Shown here: one piece after another, positions 52,048 to 62,527 of the stretch
Layout of the letters: each line of letters starts with the position of its first letter
Position numbering within the stretch: the stretch's first letter is position 1
NCBI RefSeq assembly: GCF_001975825.1
Contig: NZ_MTKN01000017.1
Span: 79,779-143,778 of the forward strand
DNA: 64,000 nucleotides
Reading direction: 5' to 3'
DNA from: [Flexibacter] sp. ATCC 35208
GTDB lineage: Bacteria > Bacteroidota > Bacteroidia > Chitinophagales > Chitinophagaceae
Translations under genes and position numbers: made by a program
The notes under the pieces: generated by a model
The model's input: only the letters and a program-made list of their open reading frames with translations
The model's database searches: none
What the model was told of the DNA's origin: nothing

Positions 52048-55000
52048 ATGAAGAAAGGATTACTCCTATGGCTGTTCGTGGCCATGAGCGTGTTGCACAC
52101 GTTCGCACAAACACGAACAATTACGGGAAAGGTAACTGATACCAAAGACGGGTCTCCCTTACCTGGAGTGTCAGTTATAGTGAAGGGAACTGGCAAAGGT
52201 ACAGTTACAAGTGCCGATGGTAGTTATAAAATTGATGCAGGTGCAAACGATGCGCTGATATTCTCCTTCATAGGATATGTTAACCAGGAAAAAGCCGTAG
52301 GCGGTGCAGCAAACATTTCTGTAGCCCTCGGTACAGATAATAAACAACTGAATGAGGTTGTGGTAACCGCACTGGGTGTTTCTAAACAAATGAAATCCCT
52401 GGGTTATAGCGTTCAGAAGATCGGTTCTGATGAGCTGATCAACTCTAACGAGCACAACGTAATCCAGGCGCTGGCTTCCAAGGCTGCCGGTGTACAGGTA
52501 ATAGGTTCCGGTGGTACACCGGGTGCATCTACCAAGATCATCATCCGTGGTAACGCTACTTTCAACCTGGATAACCAGCCACTGATCGTTATCGATGGTG
52601 TGCCTATGGATAACAGTACAAACTCTACTGCTGCAAGAAACTACCCTTACAACTCTAACCTGCAGGGTGTAAACAACTCTAACCGTGCGTTGGATATCAA
52701 CCCTGACGATATCGCGACCGTAACCGTACTGAAAGGCCCTGCTGCGGCAGCCTTGTATGGTGCAAACGCTGCTTCCGGTGCGATCATCTATACTACTAAA
52801 AGAGGTCGTTCTGGCGCTACCAGGGTAAATTACAGCTTCAATGCTGGTTTTGATAAAGTAAGCCAACTTCCTGACGAACAACATATTTATAGCCAGGGTG
52901 CTGCTGGTACTACTCCAGTATACGACCCAGGAGGTCTCGCTACCAGTTCTCCACAAAGCTGGGGCCCATTAATCAGTTCTGTAAGCGGTGCTAAATCATA
53001 CGACAATACTAAAAACTTCTTTAAGACTGGTCAGAACTTCACACACGATGTATCTGTAACCGGTGGTAACGAGAATAGTTCTTTCCGTTTGTCCCTGAAC
53101 CGTGTGGACCAGCAAGGTGTGATCCCTACTACTGATCTGCAGAGAACTACTGTACGTGTAAACGCGGACTCTAAAATCTCTGACAGGTTGACAATGGCAG
53201 TATCTGCTTCTTATGTACTGACTGAAGGCACTAAAGCACAGAATGGTTCTAACACTTCCGGTGCAATGTTGGGCTTGATGAGAGCTCCTGCATCCTGGAA
53301 TTTGATGGACTACCAGTTCTCTGATGGTTCCAGCAAAAATTACTACCTCTACTACGACAACCCATTATGGAGTCTGTATAACAACCCTTACAAAGATAAA
53401 ACTGACCGCTTCTACGGTAACCTGAATACAACCTTCAAAATCACTGATTGGTTGTCAATAAGCAACCGTACTGGTGTTGATATGTACACCCAGTTCAGCA
53501 AACAGGTATTTGCAATCGGATCTGTTCAGATCAGTGATTACCTGGGTCAGATCGAAGAAAATACCTTCACCAGCAGAGATCTGTATTCAGATCTGATTCT
53601 GAGTGGTCATAAGACTTTTGATAAACTGGATGTAACTGCTAACTTAGGTGGTAACGTTTTACAGCAACAGGGGCAGAATGATTATAGTAAAGGTACTCAG
53701 CTCTCTATTCCTAATTACTATAACCTGAATAACGCTTCTACGCTGTATGCTGATAACTCTACTACAATCAAGAGAACATCTGCATTATATTATGATCTGG
53801 AATTTGGTTACAAAGGCCAGTTCTTCCTGACTACTACCGGGCGTAACGAGTGGTCTTCCACTTTCGGTAAATCTAAAAACAACTTCTTCTACCCTTCAGT
53901 AAGTGGTAGCTGGGTATTTTCTGAGATTGTACCTGTTAATAACGTAATCACATACGGTAAAATCCGTGCTGCGATAGCTGCCGGTGGTAAGAGCCCTGCT
54001 GTTTACTCTGCAAATACAGTGTATACCAGCCCAACCTTCGCGGATGGTTTTACTGATGGTAACTACTTCCCTTTCATGGGTCAGAACGGTATGAGCCTGA
54101 GTAGCACACTGGGTAACATCGGTCTGAAACCAGAAAGAAGTGTGGAAAAAGAATTCGGTCTGGATTTCAAATTATTCTCCCGTGTGAATGTGGAATTGAC
54201 TTATTATAATAAGACATCCACCGACATCCTCGTATACAGACCAATCGCAGGTTCTTCTGGTTTCCAGTACATTCTCGATAACGCTGGTAAAATGCGGAAC
54301 AAGGGAGTTGAAGTAATGGCATCTGCTGATGTGGTGAAACTGAAAGACTTCACCTGGAATGTGCAGATCAACTTCGCTAGAAACAAAAATACTGTATTGG
54401 CATTGGCTGAAGGTGTTGATGAAAATAGTGTTGAATCTGCCTTCACTTCTATCGGTTCTTATGCTATCGTAGGTCAGCCTTATGGCGCACTGTACGGTTC
54501 TAAATGGGCACGTAATGAAGATGGTCAGATCATCATTAAAGCAAATGGTTTACCTCAGGTAGCAACCGCTAGTGGTAACCTCGGTAACCCTTTCCCAGAC
54601 TGGACTGGTGGTGGAAGAACTACCTTCACTTACAAGAACTTCACCCTGTCTGCTCTGTTTGATGTAAGACATGGTGGTAAGCTCTGGAATGGTACCTATG
54701 CAAGAATGAACAACCTGGGTAGAACAGCTGAATCTGCAGACCGCGAAAGAACCTATGTAATTCCAGGTGTGGTATTAGGTGCTGACGGTAAATATACTGC
54801 AAATACAACAGCAGTTTCTGCACAGAACTACTTCCGTGTTTATAAAGGTGACGCATCTGGTTATGCCGTTGAAAACGCTGTTGAAGATGGATCATGGGTT
54901 CGTCTGCGTGAGGTGAACCTGGGTTATAAATACAAGTTCGGAAACGCTAGCCCTATTAAATCTGTAGAACTGACACTAACTGGTCGTAACCTGTGGTTAC

Positions 55001-55128
55001 ATACCAAATATAAAGGTGTAGATCCTGAAACCAGCTTAACTGGTGCCGGCTCTAACCTGACTGGTTTTGATTACTTCAACAACCCAGGTACTAAAACTTA
55101 TGCAGTTGGTCTGAGAGTTGGGTTCTAA
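52048..55128 (+). CDS. SusC/RagA TonB-linked outer membrane protein (first)
   Basis: Outer-membrane transporter that takes up glycans or peptides with its SusD partner, driven by TonB. The 1026-residue protein has a signal peptide ending TFAQ, a carboxypeptidase-like domain (TGKVTDTKDGSPLPGVSVIVKGT), a plug with the SusC signature (NATFNLDNQPLIVIDGVPMDN and VLKGPAAAALYGANAASGAIIYTTK) and a 22-strand barrel ending in GLRVGF. ATG 52048 is chosen because it places the signal peptide first. Codons are very biased (CTG, GGT, CGT), suggesting high expression. It is followed by its SusD-like gene. Confidence 0.96.
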   Translation: MKKGLLLWLFVAMSVLHTFAQTRTITGKVTDTKDGSPLPGVSVIVKGTGKGTVTSADGSYKIDAGANDALIFSFIGYVNQEKAVGGAANISVALGTDNKQLNEVVVTALGVSKQMKSLGYSVQKIGSDELINSNEHNVIQALASKAAGVQVIGSGGTPGASTKIIIRGNATFNLDNQPLIVIDGVPMDNSTNSTAARNYPYNSNLQGVNNSNRALDINPDDIATVTVLKGPAAAALYGANAASGAIIYTTKRGRSGATRVNYSFNAGFDKVSQLPDEQHIYSQGAAGTTPVYDPGGLATSSPQSWGPLISSVSGAKSYDNTKNFFKTGQNFTHDVSVTGGNENSSFRLSLNRVDQQGVIPTTDLQRTTVRVNADSKISDRLTMAVSASYVLTEGTKAQNGSNTSGAMLGLMRAPASWNLMDYQFSDGSSKNYYLYYDNPLWSLYNNPYKDKTDRFYGNLNTTFKITDWLSISNRTGVDMYTQFSKQVFAIGSVQISDYLGQIEENTFTSRDLYSDLILSGHKTFDKLDVTANLGGNVLQQQGQNDYSKGTQLSIPNYYNLNNASTLYADNSTTIKRTSALYYDLEFGYKGQFFLTTTGRNEWSSTFGKSKNNFFYPSVSGSWVFSEIVPVNNVITYGKIRAAIAAGGKSPAVYSANTVYTSPTFADGFTDGNYFPFMGQNGMSLSSTLGNIGLKPERSVEKEFGLDFKLFSRVNVELTYYNKTSTDILVYRPIAGSSGFQYILDNAGKMRNKGVEVMASADVVKLKDFTWNVQINFARNKNTVLALAEGVDENSVESAFTSIGSYAIVGQPYGALYGSKWARNEDGQIIIKANGLPQVATASGNLGNPFPDWTGGGRTTFTYKNFTLSALFDVRHGGKLWNGTYARMNNLGRTAESADRERTYVIPGVVLGADGKYTANTTAVSAQNYFRVYKGDASGYAVENAVEDGSWVRLREVNLGYKYKFGNASPIKSVELTLTGRNLWLHTKYKGVDPETSLTGAGSNLTGFDYFNNPGTKTYAVGLRVGF

Positions 55129-55175
55129 GGTGTGCATTAAAAGGTATTATTGAAAATAATTACAACGACTAAGTC

Positions 55176-56564
55176 ATGAAAAAAGTCTTAATATTCTTAG
55201 CATTACCGCTGTTATTCATGGCGGAAAGCTGCTCAAAGTTCACAGAAGGTTATGGTGAAAGCCCTAATAACCCAACAGTTGCAACTCCGCCGCTGATCCT
55301 GTCAGCAGCAGAACTGGGCCTTTACAGCACCTACACAGGTACCCTGTCAAGAATCTCTGCTACCCTGACTCAACAAACTGGTGGTGTATCTAACCAGATG
55401 CTGGAAATCGATGAGTACCAGCTGCTGAATACTGCTAATACAAACGACTGGAACAACCTATATAACAATGTTGTTCAGCCCGCAAATGACCTGATCGAAA
55501 ATTACGGCGCTACCAACGAACAGTATGCTGCTGTAATGAAAATCATGAAGGCAATGGCACTGGGTGTCGCTACTGATATATGGGGAGATGTACCTGCTAC
55601 CGAAGCTGGTTTGGGTAATATTACCGGTAACACTACTCCTAAATTCGATACACAGGAAGATGTCTATGCTTACCTTCAGACGCTGCTGAGCGAAGCAATC
55701 ACTACCCTGAATGCTACCGATGGTACTAACAACTACACAATGGGTTCTGACGACTTCATCTTCGGAGGCGATCTGACTAAATGGGTAAATACTGCGCACA
55801 TCCTGCAGGCTCGTTTCGCTAACCGTTTGAGCAAAGGTGATGCTACTGGTTCTGCAACTACTGCACTGGGTTACCTTTCAAGCGTAACTGATGCTGGTGA
55901 TGCCATGGCTGTTTATGGAACTGTTACCGCTGAACAAAACCAGTGGTATGCATTCAATACAGATAGAGCGAACTATATCAAAATGGGTAAATTCCTGGTT
56001 GATATGTTGCAAGCTGACAGCGATCCTCGCTTGCCTTACTATGCAGATACAACAGCCGCTGGTATTTATGAAGGTGCTGCTCCTTCTTCCGAAAATACCA
56101 CAGCTTCCAACGTAGGTTCTTACATCGCTGGTGCTGGTTCACCAATTCCTTTGGTGACTTACTCCGAAGCCCTGTTCATCAAGGCTGATGCTAGCTTCCG
56201 TCTGGGTAACCTGGGCGATGCTGCTACCTACTACAACCAGGCTGTGATCAAGGCTGTAACCCAGGTGACTGGTTCCGCTCCTGATGCTACTTACATCGCT
56301 GCTCACGCTTCTGCTACAGCTGCGACCATCACAGAAGAACAAATTGCCACCCAGAAATATATCGCACTGTTCACACAGATCGAAACATGGGCTGAATGGC
56401 GCAGAACTGGTTACCCAACGCTGACTCCAAACGCAGACAACGTAACCGGTACTAACGCAATTCCAAGAAGACTGCCTACTGAAAATAACGAACTGCTTTA
56501 CAACAAAGCAAACGCTGTCAACCATGATGACATCTTCGAGGCAGTATGGTGGGATGCATTGTAA
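55176..56564 (+). CDS. SusD/RagB-like lipoprotein (SusD-like_2 group)
   Basis: Substrate-binding surface lipoprotein paired with the SusC before it. The 462-residue protein has Cys19 in MAESC, a helical TPR-like body (NVVQPANDLIENYGATNEQYAAVMKIMKAMALGVATDIWGDVP) and the C-terminal EEQIATQKYIALFTQIETWAEWRRTGYPTLTP. This pattern fits the SusD-like_2 group (PF12771) rather than the classical one. It is followed by a terminator, so this locus is a simple two-gene unit with no enzyme. Confidence 0.93.
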   Translation: MKKVLIFLALPLLFMAESCSKFTEGYGESPNNPTVATPPLILSAAELGLYSTYTGTLSRISATLTQQTGGVSNQMLEIDEYQLLNTANTNDWNNLYNNVVQPANDLIENYGATNEQYAAVMKIMKAMALGVATDIWGDVPATEAGLGNITGNTTPKFDTQEDVYAYLQTLLSEAITTLNATDGTNNYTMGSDDFIFGGDLTKWVNTAHILQARFANRLSKGDATGSATTALGYLSSVTDAGDAMAVYGTVTAEQNQWYAFNTDRANYIKMGKFLVDMLQADSDPRLPYYADTTAAGIYEGAAPSSENTTASNVGSYIAGAGSPIPLVTYSEALFIKADASFRLGNLGDAATYYNQAVIKAVTQVTGSAPDATYIAAHASATAATITEEQIATQKYIALFTQIETWAEWRRTGYPTLTPNADNVTGTNAIPRRLPTENNELLYNKANAVNHDDIFEAVWWDAL

Positions 56565-56584
56565 TCCTTTCAACTCTTAATATC

Positions 56585-56622
56585 AAAAAGGCGTGTATCT
56601 CTAAGATGCACGCCTTTTTTAA
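56585..56622 (+). terminator. Terminator of the first SusC/SusD pair
   Basis: 15-bp stem with one G-T pair (56585-56599 with 56605-56619), loop TCTAA, ending in T residues. Confidence 0.8.
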
Positions 56623-56648
56623 TTGTTATTTCTCCCCCGATTTTTTTA

Positions 56649-56666
56649 TATTAGTACAGACTAATA
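56649..56666. promoter_or_regulatory. Palindromic site upstream of the second susC gene
   Basis: TATTAGT (56649-56655), 4 bases, ACTAATA (56660-56666): a perfect 7-base inverted repeat about 165 bases before the second susC. Possible operator; no regulator is known. Confidence 0.35.
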
Positions 56667-56831
56667 ATCCAAACTCAAAATAGCTAAGAACCAAAATCTG
56701 AACACAACGATCCATCATTTTTAAAAGCCAAAGAATACCTATTTGTAGCCATCATCGTGCCCATGTGGCGTGCAGTTCCCTTATGTATGCACCTATCATA
56801 ACCCACTTTGATCTTTTAAATTAACTCCCTC

Positions 56832-59800
56832 ATGAAAACATCTGTACTCCTATGGCTATTACTAGCCATCAGCGTGGTGTCCACGCATGCCCAAACCCGT
56901 ACCGTCAAAGGAAAAGTAACCGATGCCCGCGATGGTCAACCTATCCCACTTGCCACCATCAGAATAGCAGGAACAAATAAAGGAACTACCACCGATCAGC
57001 AAGGTAATTTCTCTATCAGTCTGGAGCCTGGCCAATCTCTTCAGGTATCGTCTGTCGGCTATTCATCCGTTACTGTCGCAATGACCGGTCAGACAAATGT
57101 ATCTGTAACCCTGGGGACGGACCAAAACGTATTGAGCGAATACATCGCTACTGGTTACACAAATACCAACAGAAGAACCCGAACCAGCGCTGTTGGTGAA
57201 GTCACTGCCGAAGACCTTGAGAACAAAAACTACGTTGATATTAATCAGGCATTACAGGGCCAAACGCCAGGTGTTTTCGTTGGCGGCAACTCAGGTATGC
57301 CCGGCGCTATTCAAACTGTCAGAATCAGGGGAATAGGCTCTATTAGCGCCGGTTCCTCTCCACTCTATGTTATGGATGGTGTGATCATCGATGGTAGAGA
57401 CCTGAATGCCGCAGGTTCACTGGGAGTTCAAAGCAATGACCTGCTGGCAAATCTGAACCCCAATGATGTGGAAACTATCACCGTGCTGAAAGACGCATCC
57501 GCTACTGCCCTCTATGGGTCCAGAGGCGCTAACGGCGTCATTGTGATTACCACCAAAAAAGGTAAATCCGGTGTTTCTACAATCGGCATCAATGCACAAT
57601 ATGGTAAAACAGAAATGACCAGAGGCCACGCTGAATTAATGACACCTGCCGAAGCCCTGCACTACGACAGAGATCTGCTGGCCATCAATGGCACATCTCA
57701 GGCAGATATTGATGCACAGTTTCCCATGTCGCTACTCGACAACGCCTTTGACTGGGGCAAAGCCGGCTGGCGAAGAGGTACTAACCATGTACTCGGTGTT
57801 ACCAGTTCCGGTGGTACCGAAAAAGCGAAATACTACGCCTCCGGCGGATATGAAAAGGTTGATGGTCCAATGATCGGCACAGGTATGAAACGCTATTCTG
57901 TAATGTCCAACGTGACTTCCAAAGTGAATAACCAGATCGACCTGGCACTCAACCTGAACCTGTCCTATACTGACTATAATTCTGCAGGTGGAGGAAATTT
58001 CTATTCCAGCCCTATTTTAGGCGCTTTTTTCGTCTCTCCCTTCCAGAGTCCTTACAAGCCAGACGGAAGTATGTATACGGGCAACGAAACGGAGTTTAAA
58101 GCGGTTTCCAAGAATAACTTCCTCTACTCCTATTCCCGCAACTCAAATAAGCTGAATAATTTCAGAGGTCTGGGTGGCCTGACAGTATCTTATACATTTA
58201 CTGACTGGCTAAAGATCTCCGAAAAGGTAAATATGGACCTGGTATATGGATATGCACATCTGTTCACTGATCCTACTACCCACGATGGTTATAACAGTGC
58301 AGAACCCCTGAAGAGTGGTGATATCTTCGACCAGTTAGTGCGCAATACAACGTTGACCAATCAGCTCTCTGCCTCGGGTAGCATTCCGCTTGCAAAAGAT
58401 CATTCCCTCAACTATATCGCGGTGATGGAATACGATCGCTTTAACAACATCAGCTTTGGTGCAGAAGGTATCGGTCTTGTATCCGGTAACCTGAAAGTAC
58501 TGGATGTGACCTCTACACCTCAGGATGTGAATGGTAACGGTACTGACTATACATTTGTGTCTTACTTAGGACAACTCAACTATAATTACAAAGGTCGTTA
58601 TACACTCAATGCCACCTATCGTAATGATGGCTCTTCCCGTTTTGGCGTAAACAAACGCTTTGGTAATTTCTACTCTGTCGGCGCTTCCTGGATACTGATA
58701 GATGAACCTTTCATGCAATCGCAGAAAATCTTGTCCGATCTGCGTTTGCGAGGTAGTTATGGGCTCACCGGTAATGCCGACTTTGACAACTTTGTCGCTA
58801 CTGCATTGTATGCATATAATACATCTTACAATGGTGCACCTGGCAATGCACCAAGCACCATTGGTAACAAAGACCTGACCTGGGAAAAGAATAAATCATC
58901 TGACATCGGCCTGGAAGCAGCTGTGCTGAATAACAGACTCAAACTGACGTTCGATGTATACAAGCGTATCACAAATGGTTTGTTGATGAATACACCTGTA
59001 TCGAGTACCAGTGGCTTCACACAGCAACAGGCGAATGTGGGCAGGGTACAGAACAAAGGAATTGAAGCTATGCTGACCAACACGAATATAAAATTCAATG
59101 GATTTGAGTGGCAGACAGAACTCAACTTCTCTATGAACAGAAATAAGATCCTTGAATTGTATGGCGGACAGGATATCACAGGTTCTATTTCAATACAGCG
59201 TGTCGGTTATCATGTAACCAGTTGGTACATGGCCAGGTGGGCAGGTGTTGATCCTGAAAATGGGAACCCATTATGGTACACTATCGATAACAAAACAACC
59301 AGTAGCCTGAATGCTGCAAACAAAGTAGTGGCGGGCAATGCAGAACCAAGATATATAGGTTCACTGACTAACAGATTCTCCTATAAAGGTATTGGATTAT
59401 CATTTATGTTTTACGGTCTGACAGGCAATAAAGTGCTGAACCAGACAAGGGCAGTATCAGATGCAGATGGTGTATACTTTGGTTACAATTATAGCAAACA
59501 ACAAGGACAAAATTACTGGCGTCAACCGGGTGATATTGCAGAACGACCTAAGCCTAAAAAAGGAGGTAATAACTCTGCAAGTTCCGTTACGTCCAACAGG
59601 TTTTTAGAAGACGGTAAGTTCCTTCGACTCAAGGATGTAACGCTCTCTTATAATCTGCCTGCAAGATGGTTAAAACATGCAAAAATTACAAAGGCATATG
59701 TATTTGCAACAGGTACCAATTTAATTACATGGACAGGCTATACCGGCTGGGATCCGGAGCAGGATATTACTGCCAATGAAACGTTCAGATATCCTCCTTC

Positions 59801-59837
59801 AAAGACCGTAAGTCTGGGTTTAAATGTAAACTTCTAA
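56832..59837 (+). CDS. SusC/RagA TonB-linked outer membrane protein (second)
   Basis: A 1001-residue TonB-dependent transporter, a second SusC homologue. It has a signal peptide ending THAQ, a carboxypeptidase-like N-terminal domain (KGKVTDARDGQPIPLATIRIAGTNKGTTTDQQGNFSI), the plug signature (SSPLYVMDGVIIDGRDLNA; VLKDASATALYGSRGANGVIVITTKKGKSG) and a barrel ending SLGLNVNF. Its codon use is less biased than the first SusC gene, suggesting lower or conditional expression. The SusD-like gene follows after 11 bases. Confidence 0.96.
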   Translation: MKTSVLLWLLLAISVVSTHAQTRTVKGKVTDARDGQPIPLATIRIAGTNKGTTTDQQGNFSISLEPGQSLQVSSVGYSSVTVAMTGQTNVSVTLGTDQNVLSEYIATGYTNTNRRTRTSAVGEVTAEDLENKNYVDINQALQGQTPGVFVGGNSGMPGAIQTVRIRGIGSISAGSSPLYVMDGVIIDGRDLNAAGSLGVQSNDLLANLNPNDVETITVLKDASATALYGSRGANGVIVITTKKGKSGVSTIGINAQYGKTEMTRGHAELMTPAEALHYDRDLLAINGTSQADIDAQFPMSLLDNAFDWGKAGWRRGTNHVLGVTSSGGTEKAKYYASGGYEKVDGPMIGTGMKRYSVMSNVTSKVNNQIDLALNLNLSYTDYNSAGGGNFYSSPILGAFFVSPFQSPYKPDGSMYTGNETEFKAVSKNNFLYSYSRNSNKLNNFRGLGGLTVSYTFTDWLKISEKVNMDLVYGYAHLFTDPTTHDGYNSAEPLKSGDIFDQLVRNTTLTNQLSASGSIPLAKDHSLNYIAVMEYDRFNNISFGAEGIGLVSGNLKVLDVTSTPQDVNGNGTDYTFVSYLGQLNYNYKGRYTLNATYRNDGSSRFGVNKRFGNFYSVGASWILIDEPFMQSQKILSDLRLRGSYGLTGNADFDNFVATALYAYNTSYNGAPGNAPSTIGNKDLTWEKNKSSDIGLEAAVLNNRLKLTFDVYKRITNGLLMNTPVSSTSGFTQQQANVGRVQNKGIEAMLTNTNIKFNGFEWQTELNFSMNRNKILELYGGQDITGSISIQRVGYHVTSWYMARWAGVDPENGNPLWYTIDNKTTSSLNAANKVVAGNAEPRYIGSLTNRFSYKGIGLSFMFYGLTGNKVLNQTRAVSDADGVYFGYNYSKQQGQNYWRQPGDIAERPKPKKGGNNSASSVTSNRFLEDGKFLRLKDVTLSYNLPARWLKHAKITKAYVFATGTNLITWTGYTGWDPEQDITANETFRYPPSKTVSLGLNVNF

Positions 59838-59848
59838 ACTGCTGAAAC

Positions 59849-61249
59849 ATGAGAAACTCTATCATTTATATATTCCTTTTACTATCTTTTACTGCCTGCA
59901 ATGATAAGCTCACATTATCGCCAGCAGTACAACTGCCTACTGAAGATGCACTTACTGATATTGCCGGGGTAAATGCCGGTATCAGCGGTATGTATGCAGG
60001 TATGCGTTCCGTGAATTATTATGGACGAAATTTTTTAGTGATACCTGAATTGGCTGCTGATAATGTATACTTGTCTGCGACTAACAGTAATCGCTTTCCT
60101 TCTACATTTCGTGTCACCTGGCTCACATCTGACGGGGATATCACAAACCTCTGGAATCAGACATATACTGTCATGCTGAGAGCAAATAATATCATCAACA
60201 GTATTCCTGCATTAAAAGATGGTACAGATGCAGAAAAGAATAGTGCATTAGGTCAGGCGTTGTTTGTCAGAGCACTCACACATTTTGATTTGCTGCGGGT
60301 TTTTGCACAGCCGTATGCTATTGGTGGTGGTAGTGCACCGGGCATTCCTGTTATGACTAAATTTGAAGTAGGCTCTCCTGCCAGAAATACTGAGGATGAA
60401 GTGTATACACAGATCATCGATGATCTTACACAAGCGAAATCATTACTGGAAAGTGATGCCGGTAATCCATATAACGCAAACGCATATTCGGTATCTGCAT
60501 TGCTCGCAAGAGTATACCTCTATAAAGGTGATAATGCAAATGCTGTAACGGAATCATCTATAGTAATTAATTCAGGTGAATATGCAATAGTCACCGCAAA
60601 AGATTTACCAGATTTCTACAACACACCTGGTACAAGTGAAGATATTTTCACACTCAGGGTATTGTCTACTGAATCATTAGGTTCTGATGATGTAGGTAGA
60701 ATATATCTGAAACCCGGTTATGGAGACATTCGGGTGTCACCAGATATCGTAAAAGTATTTGATACTGATGATGCACGCTACACATCATTTATAATGCCAT
60801 TTAGTGGAAGCCCTACTGAATATGAAAATGAGAAATTCTATGGTCAGGATGGGATTTCAGGATTGTGTAGTCCTAAGATATTACGTATCTCAGAGCAATA
60901 CCTGATACGTGCAGAAGCAAATGCAAAGCTGGGTAATTATGCAGCTGCTATTGAAGATGTAAATGCTATTCGTGCTAATAGAAAACTACCTGATCTCGTT
61001 AATATTCCTGATGCAGATGTACTTGCAAATGTACTGTTAGAGAGAAGGAAAGAATTAATGTTCGAAGGGCATCGTTACTTCGATCTGTTGAGGAACAAAC
61101 AGGATATTGTAAGAACATTTTGTGGGGATGCAGTGGAGTTAAATACACCTGCCTGTACGTATCCTGCTACCTCACCAACAGTGATCCCACCGATACCTCA
61201 AAGAGAAATAGATGTAAACAAAAACATACAACAAAACGCCGGGTACTAA
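59849..61249 (+). CDS. RagB/SusD family nutrient-uptake lipoprotein
   Basis: Partner of the second SusC. The 466-residue lipoprotein has Cys16 in FTAC, the SusD_N domain (QLPTEDALTDIAGVNAGISGMYAGMRSVNYYGRNFLVIPELAADN) and the classical SusD C-terminal domain (ISEQYLIRAEANAKLGNYAAAIEDVNAIRANRKLP; LLERRKELMFEGHRYFDLLRNKQ; end PIPQREIDVN). It differs in group from the first SusD. Its codon use is the most AT-rich of the four Sus genes. Confidence 0.95.
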   Translation: MRNSIIYIFLLLSFTACNDKLTLSPAVQLPTEDALTDIAGVNAGISGMYAGMRSVNYYGRNFLVIPELAADNVYLSATNSNRFPSTFRVTWLTSDGDITNLWNQTYTVMLRANNIINSIPALKDGTDAEKNSALGQALFVRALTHFDLLRVFAQPYAIGGGSAPGIPVMTKFEVGSPARNTEDEVYTQIIDDLTQAKSLLESDAGNPYNANAYSVSALLARVYLYKGDNANAVTESSIVINSGEYAIVTAKDLPDFYNTPGTSEDIFTLRVLSTESLGSDDVGRIYLKPGYGDIRVSPDIVKVFDTDDARYTSFIMPFSGSPTEYENEKFYGQDGISGLCSPKILRISEQYLIRAEANAKLGNYAAAIEDVNAIRANRKLPDLVNIPDADVLANVLLERRKELMFEGHRYFDLLRNKQDIVRTFCGDAVELNTPACTYPATSPTVIPPIPQREIDVNKNIQQNAGY

Positions 61250-61310
61250 GAGCCCTACATTTCAGCTGCACAACAAACCCGCATTTGCCGGCCGCAGGCC
61301 CCAACCCCAA

Positions 61311-61349
61311 ACATGAAACGCTTTTGCCGTAGGCAAAAGCGTTTCATGT
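61311..61349. terminator. Convergent terminator
   Basis: Perfect 18-bp stem (61311-61328 with 61332-61349) with a 3-base loop, between the second SusD gene and the convergent TlpA-like gene. It can serve both. Confidence 0.75.
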
Positions 61350-61366
61350 TTGATATTAAATCCCAG

Positions 61367-62515
61367 TTATTTTATCACTTCTTTCAACTTCGCTTCCAGC
61401 GCCTCTCCTCTCAATCCAATTCCCAAAATCTTCCCGCCCGGATCCAGCAACATATTCGTCGGAATAGAATTAATTCCATACAAAGGTACTACCGCAGACT
61501 CCCAGAATTTCAGATCACTTACATGCGTCCATGTTAAACCATCTTTCTGAATCGCCTCTACCCATGCTTCCTTCTTTTTATCCAAAGACACACCCAGTAC
61601 AGTAAAGTTTTTATCCTTATAAGCATTAAACGCCTTCACTACATTCGGATTTTCCATACGACAAGGCTGACACCAGCTCGCCCAGAAATCAACCAACACA
61701 AACTTACCTTTGAAAGAACTCAGACTTACCATCTTCCCAGAAGGATCTGGCAAAGAGAAATCAGGTGCTACCTGACCCACCTGCAATGCAGTCATATTCG
61801 CATCTACTTCACCAGCCTGTTGTTTCAGCATCTGCTCCAGTTTACCAGTTAATCCAACTACCAATGAGTTAGTAGGGAAATGGCTCTTCACTTCAGCAAT
61901 TTCTTTTCCGCTGCTCATCAAAGACTGTGGATTGATCATGCTCAGTGCAAACGCAGCAACAGCAGGGTTTTTGGAAGTAGTAGCTGCATGCATTACAAAA
62001 TCAGTTACTTCTTTTTCTTTTGCTTCCAGTACGCTGGATTTTGCCTGTATCACGCTATCACCGGCACCGCTCTTCGCCATGCTATCCAGTGCCATACTTT
62101 CTTCTGTCAGTGAACGGCTTTTAGAGCTTACATCATTGAGCAGCTGTTGCAGTTCAGAAGAAGCTTCAGCATTTTCAAATTTTACCAGTTCCAGGTTATT
62201 CAGATCACCAGTCACAGTCATGGTACCTGCATCCAGTGCCAGCAGAATGAAGTGCTGTTCATCTTCGCCAAAGCGAATACGGTACAGTCCCTGTTCTGGC
62301 AGCATACCTTTCAGGGTAAACTTGCCACTGGCATCTGTCAGTGTCACAGAATCCACTATTTTCAAGGTATCCATAGACAGTTCTTCCAGTACAACAGTAC
62401 CTAAAGGCGCATTATCAATTTTGCCATTGATCACGAAATTCCCTTTCTCGGTTTGCTGGTGACAACCCGCCAGTACAAAACCGAAGGCTATCGCCCATAA
62501 TGCTAATTTCTTCAT
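61367..62515 (-). CDS. TlpA-like thioredoxin lipoprotein with DUF4369 domain
   Basis: A 382-residue lipoprotein with Cys18 in LAGC, a DUF4369 beta-sandwich (NFVINGKIDNAPLGTVVLEELSMDTLKIVDSVTLTDASGKFTLKG, about 26-70), a long helical linker and a C-terminal redoxin domain with WASWCQPC (Cys282 and Cys285) and the cis-Pro loop NSIPTNMLLDPGG. This is the usual pattern of Bacteroidota thiol:disulfide reductases facing the periplasm. It probably reduces or isomerises disulfides of exported proteins. GatB lies upstream on the same strand after 12 bases, so the two may be co-transcribed. Confidence 0.9.
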   Translation of the reverse strand: MKKLALWAIAFGFVLAGCHQQTEKGNFVINGKIDNAPLGTVVLEELSMDTLKIVDSVTLTDASGKFTLKGMLPEQGLYRIRFGEDEQHFILLALDAGTMTVTGDLNNLELVKFENAEASSELQQLLNDVSSKSRSLTEESMALDSMAKSGAGDSVIQAKSSVLEAKEKEVTDFVMHAATTSKNPAVAAFALSMINPQSLMSSGKEIAEVKSHFPTNSLVVGLTGKLEQMLKQQAGEVDANMTALQVGQVAPDFSLPDPSGKMVSLSSFKGKFVLVDFWASWCQPCRMENPNVVKAFNAYKDKNFTVLGVSLDKKKEAWVEAIQKDGLTWTHVSDLKFWESAVVPLYGINSIPTNMLLDPGGKILGIGLRGEALEAKLKEVIK

Positions 62516-62527
62516 ATAGATCAGTTG

